A stretch of DNA of 64,000 nt from an uncultured Sphingomonadaceae bacterium (GTDB taxonomy: Bacteria; Pseudomonadota; Alphaproteobacteria; Sphingomonadales; Sphingomonadaceae). A model generated the notes under the pieces. The model was not told the DNA's origin. It made no database searches and was given only the letters and a program-made list of their open reading frames with translations. Positions within the stretch are counted from its first letter, which is position 1. Each line of letters begins with the position of its first letter. Below are positions 54,827-63,434 of the stretch, piece after piece. The stretch spans positions 1 to 64,000 of the forward strand of contig CAMYJW010000015.1 in NCBI GenBank assembly GCA_947258815.1, in the 5' to 3' direction. Both the position numbers and the translations under genes were made by a program.

Positions 54827-55626
54827 TCAGGCACTACCCGCCGCGAAAGTTTGCGTACCTGTACAAGCGCCAGAGCGCTAAGGATCATACAGAACGGAAT
54901 AATATATCCTAGATCATAATGGGCACGCGCACGCGTGCCGAAATAGCCTTCCCTAACGATCTCTGTGCCGTGAACGGTCGGGATAAACAAGGCATAGAAT
55001 TGAGCCGTCGGGGGCAAGGCGTCGACGAGGAAAGCCGCCCCTGACAGAGGAAAAAGAAGATAAGAGAATGGGTGCCATAATTTTTCCACGAGCTCACTTT
55101 CGTGGGAGAGCGCACCCAGATAGGTTGCGGCCGCTCCCCCTAACCAGGCCAGAAGCAACCAGCCGCCTGCTACCTTCAAGATGTCCTCGGGTGGTTCGAG
55201 CCAACCGATGGCTATGAACAGAACCGAAAGCATGGCGAAGGAAATTGTCGCACCGCCAAACTCGAGAAGGATTCGCGCGGCGTAGATATCGAGCACTTTG
55301 ATGTTTCGATGGTACATTAGCCCGAGATTGGCCCAGAGCGCGCCGATGCAGCGGCCGGGCATGTTGCGCCACAGGAGTACGCTTGAATACCCCGTAAGCG
55401 CGAAGGCTACGATCGGCAAGTCGCTCCCGTGCACGGACTTTGCGGCGGTCCACAATGCGGTAACACCGAGTGTGAATATCATCGGTTCAATAAAAAGCCA
55501 TAGAAAACCGATATTATGCCGTCCATACCGCGTCAGCATCTCGCGAACCAGCAGGGCACCGAGGATACGCACCTGGACGGCCCAGCTCTCTTTCAGAGGC
55601 TGATTCTCGGTGCCTGCCACATCCAT
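54823..55626 (-). CDS. Polysaccharide ABC transporter permease (KpsM-like)
   Basis: 267 residues with six hydrophobic segments, ABC2-type permease. LGALLVREMLTRYGRHNIGFLW is the conserved N-terminal amphipathic part and FLVDALPPTAQFYALFIPTVH lies before the last helices, both typical of KpsM/CtrC. It moves lipid-linked polysaccharide across the inner membrane with the ATPase next to it. One base overlaps the stop of the upstream inner-membrane gene. Confidence 0.93.
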   Translation of the reverse strand: MDVAGTENQPLKESWAVQVRILGALLVREMLTRYGRHNIGFLWLFIEPMIFTLGVTALWTAAKSVHGSDLPIVAFALTGYSSVLLWRNMPGRCIGALWANLGLMYHRNIKVLDIYAARILLEFGGATISFAMLSVLFIAIGWLEPPEDILKVAGGWLLLAWLGGAAATYLGALSHESELVEKLWHPFSYLLFPLSGAAFLVDALPPTAQFYALFIPTVHGTEIVREGYFGTRARAHYDLGYIIPFCMILSALALVQVRKLSRRVVPE

Positions 55627-56741
55627 CAGTCGCGGTGCTCACGAATACCTGTGATCAAGACCGAAATGATCCCCCAGCCCAGAAGCCCCAATAACAAGGT
55701 GGCGAGTATGCCGCGAATACGCCGTGGCTCAAGAGGATAGTCGGGCAGGTTGGGGGCGGCAATTCTTTCGACATAAGCCCGCTTGCGGCGGGCCTCCGCT
55801 TCAGCTTCTTCGAGCGATGTCAAAGCCACGGCAAGCTGTTTCTCGGCGAATTTCGTGTTGAGAAGAAGTTCCTGATAGCGAGGCGCCTTGGTCGAGAGCG
55901 ATTTATTGCCCCCGAACACATTGGAAGTTTGTTTGTCGATCTCTCGCTGTAGCGATTGAATTTGCGTCTTCAGGAATGGGATCTGGGACGCTCTGGGCGT
56001 GTAGGTTTGCACTTGGAGAAGCTTTGTCTTCGCAGCGATAAGCTCATCCTGCAGCTTTGAGATCATCTGTATGCGGACCGGAGCTTCCAATTCCGGATCA
56101 ATCAGACCCACCTTGCTGCGATAGCGGGCAAGCTCAAGCTCGGCCTTCTTGGAAAGCATTTTCGCCTCTTCGACCTCTTCTGAGGCAACCTCGATGGCAT
56201 CTTCCCGAGCACGCTTCGATAGCTGATTCACCAACGTCTCGGACTGTTCGAGCAACCGCTCGTTGAGCGCGCGCGCGTCTTTTGGATCGTATGCGCGAAC
56301 GGTAAGCGAATCGATCATCGTAGCCGGGTTGTGAGCGACCACCACCTTCTTTAAGAAGTAGCGATAAAGCTCCTCTTTACTGTCTCCGGCGACAAACCCG
56401 CCGAATCTGTCGAACCAGGATACATCTTCCGATTCGTACATCTTGCGGACAAATCCGTCATGGTTCACAGCGTCAAGCGCAGAGCGCGATTGAAGATATT
56501 CGACTACAGCATCGTTTTCCTCACTCGCGCCCTTTAGAGTGCCTCCGCTGAGCACGGAGCCAAGCGTCATTTCGGTTGGCTTGTGGGGGCTGCGCACCAC
56601 GAAATGCGACTCTGAAATATAAACGTCGCTGGCGAATATTCCGAAATAAAGAATCGAAATAAACGTAGGCAGGGCCACAGTGGCGAGAAATAGCCTATTT
56701 CCGAAATTGATCTTGTTGATCACGGTCAGATGCAAACCCAA
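55626..56741 (-). CDS. Capsule export inner-membrane PCP protein (KpsE/BexC-like)
   Basis: 371 residues with two membrane helices (about 17-37 and near 345-365) around a large periplasmic coiled-coil region (VASEEVEEAKMLSKKAELELARY, AAKTKLLQVQTYTPRASQI). The conserved start SDVYISESHFVVRSP and the end PNLPDYPLEPRRIRGILATL are diagnostic for KpsE/CtrB/BexC. It bridges the ABC transporter and the OPX lipoprotein. First gene of the operon running down to at least 45704. Confidence 0.93.
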   Translation of the reverse strand: MGLHLTVINKINFGNRLFLATVALPTFISILYFGIFASDVYISESHFVVRSPHKPTEMTLGSVLSGGTLKGASEENDAVVEYLQSRSALDAVNHDGFVRKMYESEDVSWFDRFGGFVAGDSKEELYRYFLKKVVVAHNPATMIDSLTVRAYDPKDARALNERLLEQSETLVNQLSKRAREDAIEVASEEVEEAKMLSKKAELELARYRSKVGLIDPELEAPVRIQMISKLQDELIAAKTKLLQVQTYTPRASQIPFLKTQIQSLQREIDKQTSNVFGGNKSLSTKAPRYQELLLNTKFAEKQLAVALTSLEEAEAEARRKRAYVERIAAPNLPDYPLEPRRIRGILATLLLGLLGWGIISVLITGIREHRD

Positions 56742-57289
56742 GGCAACAGGAGACTGGCTTCGACAAAAATCAGTTCGCCGGGAACGGCGACGCTTGAAAC
56801 GCCAATGCGGCGATCGAAATCTCTATCTACCACCATGCTTGCCTGGCTCCACATTCACACAGGGCGAAGGATTAGTCCGCTACAGTAATTCATGCAAGCG
56901 ACTTTCCATGGGCGCGATAGGGCCATATCCGGCTTCGGGCGCGAAGCCTGCCGTTTCTCAATTCCCCCCTTTCTACCATAGTGTTATGACAGATTCAGGG
57001 TCATCTCGCTTGCGGAGAATGAGGGTGGGAATAGCCACATCGGAGTTGAAGTTGTTCTCGTCCATCCGGCAGCACCGGACCCACTGCGCACCGTTCTCAC
57101 ATCGGTGCCTTGCCGACTTGGACGAAAATGGATCTACATTTCTCTTCCGAGTTTGTCGCCAGGATGGAGCTTGAATCCGAACACTCTGCAAGCTAAGCGC
57201 ATTGCTTACTATGCGATGAATTTTGGGATGGTGGAGGACGATTTGCCGGTAGGTGAGACAACTTCACCAAAGCAGGGAGCAATCATCTT
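56742..57289. other. Divergent intergenic region between capsule operon and GT4 gene
   Basis: This 548-base region should carry the promoters of the leftward capsule operon and the rightward gene at 57290. A plus-strand open frame (about 56982-57311, ending AIIFCRARLL) overlaps the GT4 start by 22 bases, but it has no recognisable start or family and could be a remnant of an older gene. Nothing else is supported. Confidence 0.45.
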
Positions 57290-58657
57290 TTGTCGCGCGC
57301 GCCTGTTATAGCCTATGATTTGCTGAATCTCTTTCTTCTCGGTCCGTCGCTGTGCGCGCCTCGCGGAATTGACCGGATCGATTTTGCTCTCGCGGACTAT
57401 TTCTTCACTGCCTCGAAAAAGAATGTGGTCGGAGTTCTGCCGACGCCGGTCGGAGTGCGGGTTCTCGATGCGGACACGGTTCGGACTGGACTTCGGTATT
57501 TGGAAGGTCTCTGGCAGGAAACCATCGATCCGATGAGCGATCAGGACTGGATCGACATTTGCAAACGCCTGAACGGCATCAGGGTTTCCACCTTCGAGGC
57601 TCCCCGAAGCGGCCGCCGGTCGTTTGTCGGCGGGGTTCTCCGGCTGCGCAGGCAGCTGGAACTGCCGTTTGTTTCGCCTGGCCGTCCAGTGCGATCCGAT
57701 CTGCCGTCTGGCGCCGCATATGTGAATATCGGGCAGGCCGGATTGAGCTTGTCGTTCCTGTTTCGCTGGCTGGAAAGCCGCCCGGATGTTTGTCCGGTCA
57801 TGATGATGCACGATGTGATTCCGATCGAATTTCCAGATCATGTGCCACAGATTGCCATCACCATGCACAAGCGAATGGTGGATACCATCGCACGTTATGG
57901 GCATGGGCTCATCGTTCCGTCGCAACATGCAGGCAAATCCATTGCCGCTGAGCTTATGTCCTGCGGAAGAAACGACATTCCAACTCTGGCGCGCCACCTG
58001 CCGCTCGCGTCCATCTTCGCCGAGAGCGGAACTGCTCCGCCTGAGCTTGCTGGGATTTCCTACTTTGTGATCTGCGGCAGTATCGAGCCGCGTAAGAACC
58101 ACAGTTTGGTGATAGCCCTCTGGCAGCGCCTCATTGATGAACTCGGCGATTCCGCTCCACACCTGGTCATCGTTGGATCGCCGGCTTGGCGGGGGGAGAG
58201 GATACTTGAGACGTTGAAGACCGATCGGTTGCTCCAAGCACGAGTGCATCACGCTTCGCGCCTTTCCAGTCCGGCGCTCAAGAAGTTGATGGTCGGATCG
58301 GCCGGGCTACTAATGCCGTCCTTTGCCGAGGGGTTCGGACTTCCTGTCTTCGAAGCTAATATGTTGGGTGTTCCGACGATCGCATCGGATATCGGTGCTC
58401 ACCGCGAAATAGCCAATGATGAAACGATTCTGCTCCCGCCTGATGATGTCGATGCCTGGGAAGCAGCGATTCGCTCGCTGCCCTCGTGCGGCTCAGGTCG
58501 CATGGCAACTGCACTGAGTTTTGATTGTTCGCAGACGCATTATGGCAAGGACATTGATGCCTTCGTGGAAGAATGTAGCGAACGACACTCGCGCTATCCG
58601 ACGGCAAACGTAGCTCTTTCTCAACCCTTTTCTGCACGGTCATCATTGTTGAGATGA
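57290..58657 (+). CDS. GT4 glycosyltransferase
   Basis: 455-residue GT-B enzyme starting at TTG with agggag 11 bases upstream. The N-lobe APRGIDRIDFALADYF is typical of a GT4 subfamily seen in capsule loci. The C-lobe has YFVICGSIEPRKNHSLVIAL and the EX7E motif FAEGFGLPVFEANMLGVPTIA (donor-binding). Divergent to the capsule operon, so it may serve the same polysaccharide. No better start codon fits upstream because the conserved N-lobe begins at once. Confidence 0.88.
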   Translation: MSRAPVIAYDLLNLFLLGPSLCAPRGIDRIDFALADYFFTASKKNVVGVLPTPVGVRVLDADTVRTGLRYLEGLWQETIDPMSDQDWIDICKRLNGIRVSTFEAPRSGRRSFVGGVLRLRRQLELPFVSPGRPVRSDLPSGAAYVNIGQAGLSLSFLFRWLESRPDVCPVMMMHDVIPIEFPDHVPQIAITMHKRMVDTIARYGHGLIVPSQHAGKSIAAELMSCGRNDIPTLARHLPLASIFAESGTAPPELAGISYFVICGSIEPRKNHSLVIALWQRLIDELGDSAPHLVIVGSPAWRGERILETLKTDRLLQARVHHASRLSSPALKKLMVGSAGLLMPSFAEGFGLPVFEANMLGVPTIASDIGAHREIANDETILLPPDDVDAWEAAIRSLPSCGSGRMATALSFDCSQTHYGKDIDAFVEECSERHSRYPTANVALSQPFSARSSLLR

Positions 58658-59082
58658 TCCGTAAAGCGACGCTTATAGGTCTGGCGCCAATTGGGCGTTT
58701 TCATAGTGGCGCATCGCTCCAGAAAGGGACTGACACCGAATTGAGCGATTCAAAGCTTGGTTGTGTTGGGAGGCCCGACACCAAACCTCGTTGCTGCTTC
58801 AGCGTATTGCGAAAAAATGGGGTGAATCAAGTGCACAGACCAACTCTAATATTGTGCAATATGTATCGAGCGGCTCCAAGTTCGACCACTGCCGCGACTC
58901 TTGCCCGATGGACAAATCTGGAGCCGTTCGGCCAATCTGAGCGGGCGCCAAGTGTAGCTCCAGGAAGGGTGATCGAGAATGGTTTACCCGCTAAATGATC
59001 TCAACGGACCAGACGAGGTCGGTCGCCCTGAGATAAAGCGAAATTGGGTGCAGCTTCGCTCAAGAATGGGCAAAGCTATAAA
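58658..59082. other. Unassigned stretch with no convincing gene
   Basis: The plus frame 58654-58998 shows no family pattern. A short frame starting at the ATG at 58979 with a good ribosome site upstream ends after 40 residues and may be a leader of the broken lipoprotein gene that follows. No RNA gene or repeat was recognised. Confidence 0.4.
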
Positions 59083-59873
59083 GTGCAAAAAAATCTCTTG
59101 ATCCTTGGCGTTTTGCTCGCCGCTTGCAGTCGCGAAAATACGCGGCCGCCGCCGTCGATGTCGCTCGTCGATTATCTCGTGCAGAACGTTTGCACCGATG
59201 ACGTGACCCCCAGCTTTCCGCCAGCTGAGATTAGAGCCGGGCCACGTTGTTGCGCATGAGCGCGGCTGAAACAATGGGCTGCGTAGCGGAGCCCGTAGGG
59301 CGTAGCGCAGCAGGCCATTGCTTATTCAGTTCGGCGGCGAACGCCGCCGGTGTTTCGTATCCAAGGGATGAGTGCGGCCGCTCCCGATTGTAGTCTTCGA
59401 CCCAGGCTGCGATTGCAACGCGGGCATGGTCCATGCTGAAGAACAGCGTCTCGTTGAGAAGTTCGTCGCGCATGCCCTCGGACTGCCCGGCCACGCAAAG
59501 CACAGACAACGCCCCAGGTGTCCAAGTGGTTTGGACCGCTCCAGCACCGTTCACGTTTGAGAGCGGCAAGACTCTTCAGACGATCATGACCGAACACCAT
59601 GCTCACTTCGACTTGGCGCTGACAAACAACGCTATCGAAACGATGTTTTTCACCCGCGAATATGGCTTATCCCGGTGGGAAGCGTGGATACCGCTCGCTC
59701 GTTGCATGCACGAGCATGGCCCGGCCAATCCAGCCTGTTTCCCGCACAGCCCGGCAAACATTCTTCGCGGGCGCTGCAACCCGAGCGGCGGCAAGGCAAT
59801 ACGTGACGGCAAGCCTTGGGTGCGCGTGGATTGCCGCGATGACACGTTTTATGTTCCGAATGCCGAGAAGTGA
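59083..59873 (+). pseudogene. Putative lipoprotein gene broken by an IS3-family remnant
   Basis: The plus frame from GTG 59083 encodes a lipoprotein start (VQKNLLILGVLLAACSREN, lipobox LAAC). It runs through SLVDYLVQNVCTDDVTPSF and leaves the gene at about 59225, where inverted IS3 sequence begins. After the insert, from about 59483 in another frame, a coherent protein continues (VQVVWTAPAPFTFESGKTL, LTNNAIETMFFTREYGLSRW, KPWVRVDCRDDTFYVPNAEK) and stops at 59873. I read the two parts as halves of one small secreted lipoprotein of unknown function. The link between them is inference. Confidence 0.55.
59228..59483 (-). mobile_element. IS3-family OrfB C-terminal remnant
   Basis: The minus frame reads SEGMRDELLNETLFFSMDHA, then AAWVEDYNRERPHSSLGYETPAAFA, the standard end of an IS3 OrfB integrase (the Glu and the RPHSSL block). 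Everything upstream of it, including the first two catalytic Asp, is missing. It is embedded in the lipoprotein gene. Confidence 0.8.
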
Positions 59874-59990
59874 CGTCAGGCAACGGTCCAGTCTATGTTA
59901 GTTCACCGGGAGGGTATCGCTGATCGCCGCGGTGGTATCCTGGACAGAGGACCATATATACGAGCAAGAGTCGAATGAGTGATTAAGAGC

Positions 59991-61163
59991 ATGAAGATTC
60001 TGATCGCGGCCGATACATATTATCCGCAGGTGAACGGCGGCGTGTACTTTACGCAACGCTTAGCCGAAGCGCTGGCTGCGCGTGGCCATGATATTGAGAT
60101 CATAGCGCCAGCGATCGAAGCCAGGCACATGACGACGGAGCGCAACGGCACAGTCATTCATGGGCTGCGCTCGTACCCATTGCCCAGCTTCTTGGCCGCA
60201 ACGGTCCGCCTCAGCAACCCGGTCGGGATTAAGAAGCACATCCGCCGAATATTCGACGTGTTTGATCCCGACGTCGTTCATCTCCAGCATCATTTCATGA
60301 TTGGAAAGGCGGTTCTGGAAGTTGCCAAAGAGCGCGGCTGCCCAACTTTGCTCACCAACCACTCAATGCCTGAGAACTTGCTTGCCGTGTCGCCGTTTCC
60401 CGACTTTCTCAATCGTGTCATAGGTACCCTACTTTGGCACGATATAACGAGTTTCGCGAAGAGGGTCGATTACGTCACCGCTCCGACCGAGACGGCTGCA
60501 AAGCTAATGCGACCGCATGTCGATCAGCCCGTGGTTGCGGTCTCGAATGGTGTTGAACTATCGCATTTTTCACCAGGTCTGCGCAACGAAGTCGTGCGCG
60601 AGCGTTACGACCTGCCTCCAGAGCCTTTTTTCCTGTACGTCGGTCGACTCGATGCCGAGAAGAACATCGATGAGATAGTTCGAGCCTTTGCAAGGTTGGG
60701 TCGCGAGACTGGCTGGTCCTTGGTCATTGCCGGCATTGGCACACAGCGAAGGGCGCTTGAAAAGCTGGCCTACCAGCTTGAAGTGGCCGAGAAAGTCTAT
60801 TTCCCGGGATTTGTCGCTGACAACGACCTGCCGAATGTCTTTCGTCTTGCCTCCTGCTTTGTCATTGCCTGCACCTGCGAATTGCAGAGCATCGCCACAC
60901 TTGAAGCGATGAGTACGGCGTTGCCGGTCATCAGTGTGAACGCTCTTGCCCTGCCTGAACTCGTTCATGAGGGTGTGAACGGTCTCCAGTTCGAGACAGG
61001 CGATTTGGAAACGCTGGCCGAGCACATGCACGTAATCGCGGCTGATGCGGGCTTGCGTGAACGGCTAGGACGCGCAAGCCTGACGATTGCCGCAACGCAT
61101 GACCTCGACAAGACTGTCAAAACCTATGAGGAGGTCTACGCTCAACTTCTGGCAGAAACATGA
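59991..61163 (+). CDS. GT4 glycosyltransferase (lipid- or mannosyl-type)
   Basis: 390-residue GT-B protein: MKILIAADTYYPQVNGGVYF at the N-lobe, VVHLQHHFMIGKAVLEVAKE, TNHSMPENL, then FLYVGRLDAEKNIDEIVRAF. The acceptor/donor loop CTCELQSIATLEAMSTALPVI is a variant of the EX7E motif. It resembles the family of GDP-mannose- and UDP-glucuronate-using enzymes that glycosylate phosphatidylinositol or diacylglycerol. In sphingomonads such enzymes decorate glycosphingolipids, so this may be a lipid glycosyltransferase. The ATG at 59991 is preferred over the GTG at 59979. Confidence 0.85.
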   Translation: MKILIAADTYYPQVNGGVYFTQRLAEALAARGHDIEIIAPAIEARHMTTERNGTVIHGLRSYPLPSFLAATVRLSNPVGIKKHIRRIFDVFDPDVVHLQHHFMIGKAVLEVAKERGCPTLLTNHSMPENLLAVSPFPDFLNRVIGTLLWHDITSFAKRVDYVTAPTETAAKLMRPHVDQPVVAVSNGVELSHFSPGLRNEVVRERYDLPPEPFFLYVGRLDAEKNIDEIVRAFARLGRETGWSLVIAGIGTQRRALEKLAYQLEVAEKVYFPGFVADNDLPNVFRLASCFVIACTCELQSIATLEAMSTALPVISVNALALPELVHEGVNGLQFETGDLETLAEHMHVIAADAGLRERLGRASLTIAATHDLDKTVKTYEEVYAQLLAET

Positions 61164-61169
61164 ACTGAA

Positions 61170-61337
61170 CTGATGGGGTGGATGCTCCCTTCGAGCGGCA
61201 TCGTATGATGCCTGACCGGCGCCGTGGTGGCGTCATCGAAGGAGAGGCATATGTCTGACTTGTACATTTTGGCAATCGACCTTGCGAAGCGGAGCTTTCA
61301 GGTTTGCGCCACCAATCGCGATGGGTAGGTTCTATAC
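61170..61337 (+). mobile_element. IS110-family 5' remnant
   Basis: A leader typical of IS1111-type elements (ggatgctcccttcgagcggc) is followed at 61249 by MSDLYILAIDLAKRSFQVCA, the RuvC-like N-terminus of an IS110 transposase with its first Asp. A TAG interrupts the frame after 26 codons, and a few codons further the IS3 remnant begins. Confidence 0.75.
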
Positions 61338-61943
61338 TGTCCGTCGTCAGGAAATTTGGCGCAGATTGCGGCTTGATCTAGCGGAGGATCGGCCTCGTCT
61401 GTTTGATTGATATTATGCGGCGAGCTTGCGGTGTTACAAGTGCCGATGTTCGATGGTTTTTCGTTTGATCCTTTCTCGCCGTTTGATGATGGTTTCGGCC
61501 CGACCGAAGTAGGCGTCGGCGGGCGTCACATTGTCCAGGCTCTCGTGGTAGCGCTGGTTGTTGTAATGTTCGACGAACGCCTTGATGTGGGATTCGAGAT
61601 CGCCGGGCAGGAAGTAGTTTTCCAGCAGGGTGCGGTTCTTCAAGGTTTGATGCCAGCGTTCGATCTTGCCCTGCGTTTGAGGATGGAACGGCGCGCCGCG
61701 AACATGGCTCATCTTCTGGGATTCGATATAATCAGCCAGTTCTCCGGCGATGTAACTGGGGCCATTGTCGGACAGCAGGCGCGGCTTGTGCAGCACATGG
61801 GCCTGATCACAAGCTGAAGCAGCCCGAGCCAAGTCCAGCGTGTCCGTGACATCCTCGGCCCGCATGGTGGAGCACAACTTCCAGGCAATGATATAGCGGG
61901 AGAAGTCGTCGAGCACGGTCGAGAGATACATCCAGCCCCAGCC
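61338..61943 (-). mobile_element. Truncated IS3-family copy (right half)
   Basis: The end at 61338 (tgtccgtcgtcag) is identical to the right end of the intact element at 30150-31657. The minus frame 61931-61434 encodes LDDFSRYIIAWKL, the second Asp in LLSDNGPSYIAGE and the Glu in KIERWHQTLKN, closely related to but distinct from that OrfB. A CAA-to-TAA change ends the frame early at 61434. The left half with orfA is missing beyond about 61943. Confidence 0.88.
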
Positions 61944-62160
61944 ACATGCCCTTTACCGCCTGCATTCCTTGGTCTATGTGCATGCCCTGCGACCGCTACG
62001 CTGGCTTGGGCTGCTGCATTAATCCCTGCATGGCGAACCCTATCCTTCCGAGAGGGTATTCACGAAAACGGCCCTGTGGCTGGTGGCGCTGACCCTGGAC
62101 TCAGACAGCGAGCTTGCCTCGCCCAGCCTGCACTAACGCGCCCTGTTCGACGCGGTTAAA
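61944..62160 (+). pseudogene. Unidentified gene remnant
   Basis: The plus frame reads ALYRLHSLVYVHALRPLRW, then a stop, then GEPYPSERVFTKTALWLVAL and DSDSELASPSLH before a final stop. The pattern looks protein-like and ends in SPSLH, as if it were the C-terminus of a DNA-associated accessory protein. I cannot name it. The internal stop and the cut by the IS3 copy show it is dead. Confidence 0.35.
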
Positions 62161-62212
62161 AATTGAGGGCGCTCGCCGTCTTTAACGATAAGGGTTAACA
62201 ATGGGGCGAATT

Positions 62213-62539
62213 ATGACGCTGGTCAAATTTCAAAGCAGGCGCGAGGCTCGACAGCCTATCGAGATGATGGCGCATTTCCGCCACGATGTAATGACCGTTA
62301 CAGTTATGCTCAAAGATATCACGCCGCACGGAGCCAAGATCGAGGGGGTGGGTCGGCTTGAGAAGGATACAGCTGCCTTCCTTGTGCTGCCCGGGCTAGC
62401 TCCGAAGCTCGCGTTTGTCGCCTGGGCGACTGATCACGCTGCTGGCCTGGAGTTCGCAGAACCGCTCGAGCAATCCATTTATGCATCACTCATTGCCGAC
62501 TTTGGGCGCAAAGCGCCAGTTTTCTCGCTGGTAGCCTAA
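62213..62539 (+). CDS. PilZ domain protein
   Basis: A 108-residue single-domain PilZ protein, with ATG at 62213 (an alternative ATG lies at 62201). The N-terminal RREAR arginine pair and the DITPHGAKIEG loop correspond to the c-di-GMP-binding RxxxR and D/NxSxxG motifs, the latter with Thr in place of Ser. It ends AGLEFAEPLEQSIYASLI, typical for the last strand and helix. It may be an effector that links c-di-GMP to envelope functions encoded nearby. Partner unknown. Confidence 0.85.
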   Translation: MTLVKFQSRREARQPIEMMAHFRHDVMTVTVMLKDITPHGAKIEGVGRLEKDTAAFLVLPGLAPKLAFVAWATDHAAGLEFAEPLEQSIYASLIADFGRKAPVFSLVA

Positions 62540-62794
62540 AGCATGAAACCCCCACAAAGGTACCATGACCTCGACCGATCACGTAAATCCAGTTCAGTGC
62601 ATGCAAGCCGAGGCTCATCATCACATTATGCTACCGTAATACTAGCGGCAGTCGCTGGCCTTGTGATAGGGATCGGAAGCGCTGTATTCTGAGGGCTTAA
62701 GTCCAATAAAATCTATAACATCGATATGGTGTCGGATGTATGCTGGTCAGGTGACCTTAATTCATTTTATGGGCCATAGGCATCGCGGGTTTTT

Positions 62795-63355
62795 CTAGTG
62801 ATCATCGACTCCAATAAATATGCGATTCAGAATCTCGTGAAAGACGGCGATGATCTCATCTTCAGTTTTTAGAGGCAATTGCATCTGCAAAGCCTCTATG
62901 GCGTCGCGTGCATCATTGGCTGTCGGCGGCCTAATCCGGACGCTGATTGAAGGCGCCATATCTGTCTTGCTATTGCCGTCTTCTCTGTCAGGCCGCTTTA
63001 TCGAAAGACCTGCTGGTTCATCCTCATCGGCTTCCTGCCAGTCCTCGATCTCTGTGCGCATATGCTCGAGCATTGCATCGTGGAGCGCCCGATTGAATTC
63101 CAGTCCGACGAAGTGATCCTTGGTCCAACGAACTGTTGCATCAAGTGGCCCCAATCCGCCAATCCGGATAGAGACGTATGTGCCGGGCTGCAGCCGGTTG
63201 AACCTGTCGAAGAACTTGCAACCACGTTTCGAGAGGTCTGTCACGGCCACGTCCCTTACAAGCCCGTTACCCGTTCGGTAGCGGCCATGAAGCTTTTTAG
63301 GATATCTCTCTTCGCCGCGAGTCTGCATGGCAGACCTGATTAGCATGTTGCTCAA
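62795..63355 (-). CDS. PilZ domain protein with C-terminal extension
   Basis: 186 residues. Residues about 12-95 form the PilZ barrel: RGEERYPKKLHGRYR (RxxxR-type motif), VTDLSKRGCKFFDR (DxSxxG) and HFVGLEFNRALHDAMLEHM. A charged linker and a helical C-terminal region (DARDAIEALQMQLPLKTEDEII) follow, possibly an output part. An alternative start at the third residue, or at the ATG coding the M of MQTRGEERY, is possible. Divergent from the PilZ gene at 62213 with AT-rich DNA between. Confidence 0.85.
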   Translation of the reverse strand: MSNMLIRSAMQTRGEERYPKKLHGRYRTGNGLVRDVAVTDLSKRGCKFFDRFNRLQPGTYVSIRIGGLGPLDATVRWTKDHFVGLEFNRALHDAMLEHMRTEIEDWQEADEDEPAGLSIKRPDREDGNSKTDMAPSISVRIRPPTANDARDAIEALQMQLPLKTEDEIIAVFHEILNRIFIGVDDH

Positions 63356-63434
63356 TAAATATCATCACCACAAATCTACGATCTATTGCTTAAACGGGAC
63401 TGGACCGGGTCACTTTCTGAAATTTGCCTTGCTC

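Noticed and set aside
57105..57311. Plus-strand frame before the GT4 gene
   Set aside because: No recognisable family, GTG start without ribosome site, and 22-base overlap with a convincing gene. Kept only as a remark in the intergenic entry.
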